Of a DNA stretch of 11,379 bases, positions 6,692 through 11,379 are shown in pieces. A program made the translations under genes and the position numbers. The first letter of the stretch is position 1. Each line of letters opens with the position of its first letter. The DNA comes from Holophagaceae bacterium (GTDB taxonomy: Bacteria > Acidobacteriota > Holophagae > Holophagales > Holophagaceae), in contig PMJK01000059.1 in NCBI GenBank assembly GCA_003158505.1, positions 612 to 11,990 on the forward strand, read 5' to 3'. The notes beneath the pieces are model-generated. The model did not search any database. It saw nothing but the letters and a program-made list of their open reading frames with translations, and was not told the origin of the DNA.

Positions 6692-6825
6692 ATTTCCCGT
6701 GATCCTGCCTCTCGTCACAACTCAGAGGCGACGTCGATCACGCTTGGACCGTGGGGCTATATTGGTAGCGCCGCCCCGATTCCTACGACCGGGTCGGGAA
6801 ACACAGGAACAATGGGAGGAATACC

Positions 6826-7722
6826 GTGGGTTTGAAAAACGCCATCATTGATCTCATGCCAGGCCCCTTGGTCCGGATTTTTGCTGCGCCCTACACCGCA
6901 GGCAAGGGCATCGCCAGTGGTGTGGCCAAAGCCGATGATCTACACGCCCGGCTGGGGATCTATTCCACCGTGGATCTGCTGGCCGAAGAGGTCTTCCGCC
7001 GGGAGGACGTGGAAGCCACCCTCCAGGTCTACCTCCGCATGATCGAGGCCCTGAAGGACCGTCCCTACGCCAGCATCAGCCTCAAGCCCACTTCGCTCGG
7101 CATCAACGAAAGCGAAGCATACTGCCAAGCCAACCTCCGCCGCATCGTCGAGGCAGCTGCCGCCCACCGGATCCACATCACCCTGGACATGGAGGAACGA
7201 CACTTCACAGACGTCACCCTGAGGATGTTCAGGGCCATCCGCGAGGAGTTCGACAACTTCGGCATCGTGCTGCAGAGCCGACTTTTCCGGACTCCTGGGG
7301 ACATCAAGGCGCTGCCTGCCAAGCGCTGCAAGGTGCGCATCTGCATCGGCATCTACAACGAGCCCGCCGATGTGGCCCTCCAGGACAAGGCCGACATGAA
7401 GGATAAGCTGTTCGAATACATGCAGATGTTGCTCGACCAGGGACACTATCCCGAGATCGCCACCCACGACGAACCCCTCATCCGGCGCTGCATCGAGCAC
7501 CTGGACAAGCGCGGCGTGCCGAAGGATGCCTACGAATTCCAGATGCTCCTGGGCGTGCCCCGGACCCAAATCCAGCAGGAAATCGTGAAACGTGGCCAGA
7601 TCATCAGGCTCTATGTCCCCTTCGCCGAGGACTGGAAATACGCCGTCCGCTATATGAAGCGCCGTCTGGCCCACAGCCCATCCATGGCATTCATGGTGAT
7701 GAAGAACCTGTTTGGCAGTTGA
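6826..7722 (+). CDS. Proline dehydrogenase, monofunctional (FAD-dependent)
   Basis: A 298-residue protein starting with GTG at 6826, after a strong GGGAGGA (6814-6820) five bases upstream. Proline dehydrogenase oxidises proline to pyrroline-5-carboxylate and passes electrons through FAD to the quinone pool. Family landmarks in order: SLKPTSLG with Lys87, ITLDMEE with Asp121, VLQSRLFRT with Gln150, VRICIGIYNEP at 170-180 with Arg171 and Tyr177, IATHDEPLI with His214, EFQMLLGVP at 237-245, and the substrate-carboxylate Arg pair (279-280) in YMKRRLA. Length matches the single-domain bacterial enzymes (about 300 residues), not bifunctional PutA. The usual RLVKGAY motif is altered to RICIGIY. The partner pyrroline-5-carboxylate dehydrogenase is not next to it; the aldehyde-dehydrogenase-like gene at 266-1840 is unlikely to supply it, since it lacks catalytic residues. 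Confidence 0.92.
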   Translation: MGLKNAIIDLMPGPLVRIFAAPYTAGKGIASGVAKADDLHARLGIYSTVDLLAEEVFRREDVEATLQVYLRMIEALKDRPYASISLKPTSLGINESEAYCQANLRRIVEAAAAHRIHITLDMEERHFTDVTLRMFRAIREEFDNFGIVLQSRLFRTPGDIKALPAKRCKVRICIGIYNEPADVALQDKADMKDKLFEYMQMLLDQGHYPEIATHDEPLIRRCIEHLDKRGVPKDAYEFQMLLGVPRTQIQQEIVKRGQIIRLYVPFAEDWKYAVRYMKRRLAHSPSMAFMVMKNLFGS

Positions 7723-7736
7723 GCTCAGCTTTGGTC

Positions 7737-7765
7737 TTGGGTCAGCCCTCCTTCAGGGGTATGGT
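7737..7765 (+). promoter_or_regulatory. Candidate promoter for the small Cys-rich protein gene
   Basis: TTGGGT (7737-7742) and TATGGT (7760-7765) are separated by 17 bases and lie 39 bases before the ATG at 7805. Both match the sigma-70 consensus only partly (3 of 6 and 4 of 6), but the spacing is ideal. Confidence 0.35.
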
Positions 7766-7804
7766 GCATTCCTGGGACTGTGTTCCACCGATCTGGAGGA
7801 TTCG

Positions 7805-8020
7805 ATGAAGAAGTTCCTGGCCCTTGCGCTGGCGGGTTCCATTGCCCTGGTGGCCTTCGCCGCTGAAGAGAAAAAGCCCGAACCGAAGAAGGCCTCCTGT
7901 GGCATGGCCTGCTGTGAGAAGAGCAAGGCGGCTTCCTGCCAGGACTGCCCCGAATGCGGCAAGAAGAAGGCTGCCCCGAAGAAGGATGCCCCGAAGACCG
8001 AGGCTCCCAAGAAGGACTGA
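7805..8020 (+). CDS. Small secreted Cys- and Lys-rich protein, unknown function
   Basis: A 71-residue protein. The ATG at 7805 is chosen over upstream in-frame starts because GGAGGA (7795-7800) precedes it by four bases and a signal peptide begins there: MKK, a hydrophobic core to about residue 18, then an AFAA cleavage-like site at 17-20. The mature part is about 50 residues. It holds six cysteines at 32, 36, 37, 45, 48 and 51 (C-x3-CC-x7-C-x2-C-x2-C), flanked by Lys/Glu/Pro-rich segments and a Lys-Ala-Pro tail of repeated PKK units. The cysteine pattern suggests metal binding or disulfides in the cell envelope; that is inference and I recognise no named family. It is probably its own transcription unit, with promoter-like boxes upstream and a strong hairpin downstream. 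Confidence 0.75.
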   Translation: MKKFLALALAGSIALVAFAAEEKKPEPKKASCGMACCEKSKAASCQDCPECGKKKAAPKKDAPKTEAPKKD

Positions 8021-8044
8021 TTCCCGCCGATCCCGTCAAGTGAA

Positions 8045-8074
8045 CCCTCCAGGGCCTCACCCTGGAGGGATTTT
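8045..8074 (+). terminator. Perfect 10-bp hairpin with short T tract
   Basis: CCCTCCAGGG (8045-8054) pairs perfectly with CCCTGGAGGG (8060-8069) around CCTCA, followed by ATTTT. It lies 24 bases after the stop of the Cys-rich protein gene and would terminate it. The 3' arm also contains GGAGGG, which would act as a ribosome binding site for the short ORF at 8076, so the hairpin could instead or also hide that site. Confidence 0.75.
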
Positions 8075-8075
8075 C

Positions 8076-8129
8076 ATGTCTGAACCTCTTCCGGGGGACG
8101 CTGGTTTCATGGTTCTCTGGACTTCATGA
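8076..8129 (+). CDS. Possible 17-residue leader peptide coupled to mscS
   Basis: ATG at 8076 opens a 17-residue ORF (MSEPLPGDAGFMVLWTS) whose TGA stop (8127-8129) overlaps the mscS start in the sequence ATGA. GGAGGG at 8064-8069, inside the 3' arm of the preceding hairpin, lies six bases upstream. mscS itself has no good ribosome binding site, so translational coupling through this ORF is plausible. It is too short to judge from codon use and could be chance. Confidence 0.35.
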   Translation: MSEPLPGDAGFMVLWTS

Positions 8130-9976
8130 ACCTTCGTGCCTGGATCCCCGCATCGGTGCTGTTCCTGCTTGCGGTCGCCACCGCGGGCGGGATGTTCTGG
8201 ACCCGCGATCCCGGGCCTTCCGTCGCCCAAGGCGGGGCGGTCATCCCGAAAAAGGGCCTCCGGCGGGTCGCTCCCCATCGGGAGCGGGTGGTGGACCAGA
8301 CCCCCTTGCAGACGGCCCGAGCCCTGGCGGCCATGGCGGCGACGTCCGAGGAACAGGAGCTGGCACACGAAGCCGTGCGTCTTGCCAACCATGAGGTGGA
8401 CCTGGCCTTTGCGGATGCCCTCCGGCGCACGGCTACTGATCAGGTAACTCAGACGCAGGAAATGAAGGAGCTGATGGCGGCCAAGAATCAGGCCGAGACC
8501 GCTGTCGAAGCCAGCCAGCAGCTCATATCCCAGTTGACGAAGCGTCTGGCCGCCGCAAAGGAATCCCAGAAGGGCGCCATTGAGGACCAGCTGGAGGTGG
8601 CCAAGGCCCAGTTGGAGCTGAACCAGGATGAACTGGAGGCTGCCTCCACGGACCTGCAACAGGCCGGCGGGGATCCCCAGGCCAAGATCAAGCGTCTGAA
8701 GGAAGCCCACGAAGCCGTGGACAAGGAATCCCCGATCGCTCAACCCAGCCCGAATTCGCTGATCCAGGCGGGCAGTCTGGTGGCGCGCTTCCGGGAATGG
8801 ACCTCGCTGCGCAGCAAGTTCAGCCGTCTGACCCAGGCCCGCCAGGAGGCCCTCGACAAGGTGCGGGATCTGACGGCACGCCGGGAGAAGATCACGGCTC
8901 GGATCCAGAAGGAGAAGGAGGACCGCGACGCTGCCCGGCAGCGGGCTTCGAGCCTGTCCCGGGGACCGGGCGGCCAGGGAAGCCGGGCGGAAGCCCTGGA
9001 TGCGACCATCTCGTTGCGCCGCTTTGTGGAAGTCCAGCATTCCCTGGCGGGCATGGGAAAGCGGGTCCAGGATCAGCAGGGGCTGGCCGAGGTCTATGGC
9101 AACTGGATGGCTCTGGCGGACAGCCAGGAAATCCTTTCCTTGCATCGCCTTTTGATCCGGCTGCTGTGGGTGATCACTCTGGTGCTCCTGGCCTACCTGG
9201 CGGGTTTCCTCGTGGATCATCTATTCCACCGGGCCGCGGTGGACAACAAGAGCGCCGGCACTCTGCGCGTCGTCGTGAAACTGTTGGTTCAGTTGTTCTG
9301 TCTGCTGGGGATCCTGTTCCTCGTCCTGGGGCTGCCCGACCAGACCACCACCATGCTGGGGTTGGCGGGCGCAGGCCTCACCGTGGCGATGAAGGACTTC
9401 ATCGTGGCCTTCTTCGGCTGGTTCATTCTCATGGGCCGGAACGGCATCCGGGTAGGTGATTGGGTGGAGATCCGCGGGGTCGGTGGGGAAGTGGTCGAGA
9501 TCGGGTTCCTGCGCACCGTGGTGATGGAGACGGGGAGCTGGAGCGACGCGGGCCATCCCACGGGCCGCCGGGTGGCCTTCGTCAACAGCTTTGCCATCGA
9601 GGGGCACTTCTTCAACTTCTCCACCTCGGGCAAGTGGATGTGGGATGAACTGAGCGTGCTGATCCCATCCGGGCAGGATCCCTATCCCATCATCGATCGT
9701 GTCCAGAAGCTGTTGGAACGCGAGACCGAGGCGAATGCCCGACTGGCCGAGCAGGAATGGCAGACGGCCACGGCCAGGTACCACGTACAGGCCTTCTCGG
9801 CCGCACCGGGCCTGAATGTGGTGCCGACCGCGAATGGTGTCGAGATCCGGGCTCGCTACATCACCCGCGCCTTCGAACGCCATGAGACCCGACAACGCCT
9901 GAACCAGGCCGTGGTGGAGCTCATGCACGGCCCCCGCAGTGACGGGGGAACAGCAATCGTGAAAGCAGAGGCCTGA
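8126..9976 (+). CDS. MscS-family mechanosensitive ion channel with long N-terminal coiled-coil region
   Basis: A 616-residue membrane protein, more than twice the length of E. coli MscS (286), of the larger MscK/YbdG-like architecture. Residues 1-25 form a signal peptide or anchor. Residues about 60-335 are charged, Ala/Glu/Gln/Lys-rich and coiled-coil-like, probably periplasmic. Hydrophobic helices follow at about 341-363 and 380-402. The pore-lining segment at about 408-436 contains the Gly/Ala-rich GLAGAGLTVAMKDF. The MscS beta domain follows: RVGDWVEIRG (442-451), GEVVEIGFLRTVV (454-466) and FVNSFAIEGHFFNFS (485-499), then an alpha/beta C-terminal domain. Such channels release solutes when membrane tension rises in hypo-osmotic shock. 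The ATG at 8126 lacks a clear ribosome binding site and overlaps the stop of the leader ORF. The stop overlaps the next gene's start. Confidence 0.88.
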   Translation: MNLRAWIPASVLFLLAVATAGGMFWTRDPGPSVAQGGAVIPKKGLRRVAPHRERVVDQTPLQTARALAAMAATSEEQELAHEAVRLANHEVDLAFADALRRTATDQVTQTQEMKELMAAKNQAETAVEASQQLISQLTKRLAAAKESQKGAIEDQLEVAKAQLELNQDELEAASTDLQQAGGDPQAKIKRLKEAHEAVDKESPIAQPSPNSLIQAGSLVARFREWTSLRSKFSRLTQARQEALDKVRDLTARREKITARIQKEKEDRDAARQRASSLSRGPGGQGSRAEALDATISLRRFVEVQHSLAGMGKRVQDQQGLAEVYGNWMALADSQEILSLHRLLIRLLWVITLVLLAYLAGFLVDHLFHRAAVDNKSAGTLRVVVKLLVQLFCLLGILFLVLGLPDQTTTMLGLAGAGLTVAMKDFIVAFFGWFILMGRNGIRVGDWVEIRGVGGEVVEIGFLRTVVMETGSWSDAGHPTGRRVAFVNSFAIEGHFFNFSTSGKWMWDELSVLIPSGQDPYPIIDRVQKLLERETEANARLAEQEWQTATARYHVQAFSAAPGLNVVPTANGVEIRARYITRAFERHETRQRLNQAVVELMHGPRSDGGTAIVKAEA

Positions 9977-11379
9977 TGATCTCGTTCTCCAATGTCAGCA
10001 AACAATACGGCCGGCAGGTCCTGTTCATCGAGGCGGATTTCCAGCTCAATCCCGGCGAGAAGGTGGGCCTGGTGGGTCCGAACGGGGCGGGGAAATCCAC
10101 CCTGTTCCGGATGATCATGGGCGAGGAGGCGCCGGACGATGGTTCCATCTCGCTGCCCAAGAAACTGACCCTCGGCTATTTCCGTCAGGAGGTCGACGAA
10201 ATGACCGGCCGGCCGGTACTGGACGAGGCCATCGCGGGCAGTGGCCGTCTGGGCGACCTTCACCACGAACTGATCGACCTGGAACATGCCCTGGCGGATC
10301 CCGAGCGCGGTGACGAGTTGGAGGCCACCCTCGACCGCTTCGGCCATGTGCAGGAGGAGTATCAGCATCTCGGGGGCTACGAGCTGGAAGCCCGGGCGCG
10401 GGCCTGTCTCCATGGCCTCGGCTTCGAGGACTCGCAGATCGACGGGGACGTGGGGGCTCTCTCCGGCGGTTGGAAAATGCGCGTCTCCATGGCCAAAGTG
10501 CTCCTTGGCAATTTCGACGTGCTGCTCATGGACGAACCCACCAATCACCTGGACATCGAATCCATCCTCTGGCTGGAGACGTTCCTGAAGGCCGTGCCCT
10601 CCACCCTGCTGATGACCAGCCACGACCGCGACTTCATGAACCGGGTGGTCACCAAGGTGCTGGAAATCGACGGCGGTGACATCGTCACCTACTCCGGCAA
10701 CTACGACTTCTACGTGAAGGAGCGGGAGCAGCGGGACACGAACCAGGAGGCCGCCTACGCCCGCCAGCAGGCCAAGCTGACCAAGGAAATGCGCTTCATC
10801 GAGCGGTTCTCCGCCCACGCCGCCAAGGCCGCCCAGGTGCAGAGCCGGGTGAAAGCCCTGGACAAGATCGAGCGCATCGAGCTGCCCAAGAAGCGAAAGG
10901 TGGTGAAGTGGGACTTCCGCATCCCCGGCCGCTCCGGCGATGATGTGGCCATGCTCGACGGGGTCTGCAAGGCCTATGGTGCCCGCAAGATCTACGACCA
11001 GTTCGCCTTCCACATCCGCCGCGGCGAACGCTGGTGCGTGATGGGGAAGAACGGCGCCGGCAAGTCCACGCTGCTGAAGATGGTGGCCGGGGCCATCCAG
11101 CCGGATGCCGGCGACCTGCGCCTGGGGGCCAGCCTCAGCCTGGGCTACTTCTCCCAGCAGGCCCTGGACTTGCTGGACCCGGACTTCACGGTGATTGAGC
11201 AGGTGCAGCAGGACTTTCCCATGGAGGGCCTGGGCGTGTTGCGCAACCTGCTCGGGGCCTTCCAGTTCTCCGGCGACGACGTGGACAAGAAGGTGCGGTC
11301 CCTGTCAGGGGGTGAGAAGTCACGCCTGGTCATGGCCCGGATGCTCTTCAATCCCCCGAACTTCCTGGTGCTGGACGAG
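9976..11379 (+). CDS. ABC-F family ATPase, YheS/ABCF3-like (3' truncated by window)
   Basis: The first 468 codons of a soluble twin-ATPase protein; the rest lies beyond the window. The ATG at 9976-9978 shares its A with the mscS stop (TGATG), and GAGG lies at 9968-9971, so translation is probably coupled. The first ATPase domain has GPNGAGKS (34-41), LSGGWKMRV (162-170), Walker B LLMDEP (183-188) and switch His216. An arm-like insertion lies at about 90-145. The inter-domain linker at about 244-320 has the FIERFSAHAAKAAQVQSR segment typical of ABC-F proteins. The second domain shows GKNGAGKS (357-364), LSGGEKSR (443-450) and Walker B FLVLDE at the window edge. No membrane segments occur, so it is not a transporter. 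ABC-F proteins bind the ribosomal E site and relieve stalling or confer antibiotic resistance. The LSGGW signature and linker favour the YheS-like group rather than resistance factors (inference). Confidence 0.93.
   Translation, partial: MISFSNVSKQYGRQVLFIEADFQLNPGEKVGLVGPNGAGKSTLFRMIMGEEAPDDGSISLPKKLTLGYFRQEVDEMTGRPVLDEAIAGSGRLGDLHHELIDLEHALADPERGDELEATLDRFGHVQEEYQHLGGYELEARARACLHGLGFEDSQIDGDVGALSGGWKMRVSMAKVLLGNFDVLLMDEPTNHLDIESILWLETFLKAVPSTLLMTSHDRDFMNRVVTKVLEIDGGDIVTYSGNYDFYVKEREQRDTNQEAAYARQQAKLTKEMRFIERFSAHAAKAAQVQSRVKALDKIERIELPKKRKVVKWDFRIPGRSGDDVAMLDGVCKAYGARKIYDQFAFHIRRGERWCVMGKNGAGKSTLLKMVAGAIQPDAGDLRLGASLSLGYFSQQALDLLDPDFTVIEQVQQDFPMEGLGVLRNLLGAFQFSGDDVDKKVRSLSGGEKSRLVMARMLFNPPNFLVLDE

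Larger units (their letters stand above)
6371..6825. other. Gene-poor interval before proline dehydrogenase gene
   Basis: About 455 bases that look more AT-rich than the flanking genes in their middle part, with no supported coding sequence. It contains an inverted repeat right after the Cache gene (6409-6435), a 12-base tandem repeat (6456-6479), a CCGATCGG palindrome at its edge (6475-6482), and a strong hairpin (6667-6691). A TATATT at 6758-6763 could be a -10 box for the downstream gene, but no good -35 box lies 16-18 bases ahead of it. I see no recognisable transposase fragment. Confidence 0.6.

Noticed and set aside
4326..7722. gabD plus proline dehydrogenase as one amino-acid catabolic operon
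   Set aside because: They are separated by the Cache gene, 455 gene-poor bases and a strong hairpin; co-transcription is not supported by the sequence.
8057..9220. 387-codon minus-strand open frame opposite the 5' half of mscS
   Set aside because: The plus strand carries a signal-anchor plus coiled-coil region continuous with the MscS domain, with tight gene junctions; the opposite frame has no recognisable domain.

Overview
The window is a high-GC, densely packed bacterial chromosome segment. It looks like ordinary core genome with one less ordinary central patch. Start sites carry clear Shine-Dalgarno sequences, and the secreted and membrane proteins suggest a Gram-negative heterotroph. 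The gene families would suit Acidobacteriota of the Holophagae type (Geothrix/Holophaga relatives). That placement is an inference from general protein character and needs a database search.

Left part (1-3712): the 3' end of a TlyA-type rRNA methyltransferase gene converges on a complete minus-strand aldehyde-dehydrogenase-fold gene. In that gene the catalytic Cys, Glu and Asn and the NAD-ribose Glu are all replaced, so it probably encodes a pseudoenzyme. Divergently transcribed from it is a two-gene unit: an M50 membrane metalloprotease and, 23 bases later, tryptophanyl-tRNA synthetase. The synthetase has a four-cysteine C-terminal motif like the [4Fe-4S] type described for Thermotoga maritima.

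Centre (3713-6825): a tRNA-Lys(CUU) gene has its own promoter-like boxes and a strong terminator. It is followed by about 435 bases without a clear gene, holding a degenerate tRNA-like remnant and three hairpins. Then come gabD (succinate-semialdehyde dehydrogenase), a small secreted Cache-domain protein, and another 455 gene-poor bases with a 12-base tandem repeat and hairpins. The layout (tRNA, tRNA remnant, metabolic cargo, decayed flanks) suggests an old insertion next to the tRNA, but no integrase or transposase is visible.

Right part (6826-11379): a monofunctional proline dehydrogenase; a 71-residue secreted protein rich in Cys and Lys, ended by a perfect 10-bp hairpin; a possible 17-residue leader ORF; a long MscS-family mechanosensitive channel with a large coiled-coil periplasmic region; and an ABC-F ATPase whose ATG overlaps the mscS stop codon (TGATG). 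The window ends inside the second ATPase domain of the ABC-F gene.

I see no CRISPR array, phage gene, toxin-antitoxin pair or defence system. The points most worth checking are the inactive aldehyde-dehydrogenase homologue, the Fe-S-type TrpRS, the tRNA-flanked insert, and the hairpin/leader arrangement before mscS.
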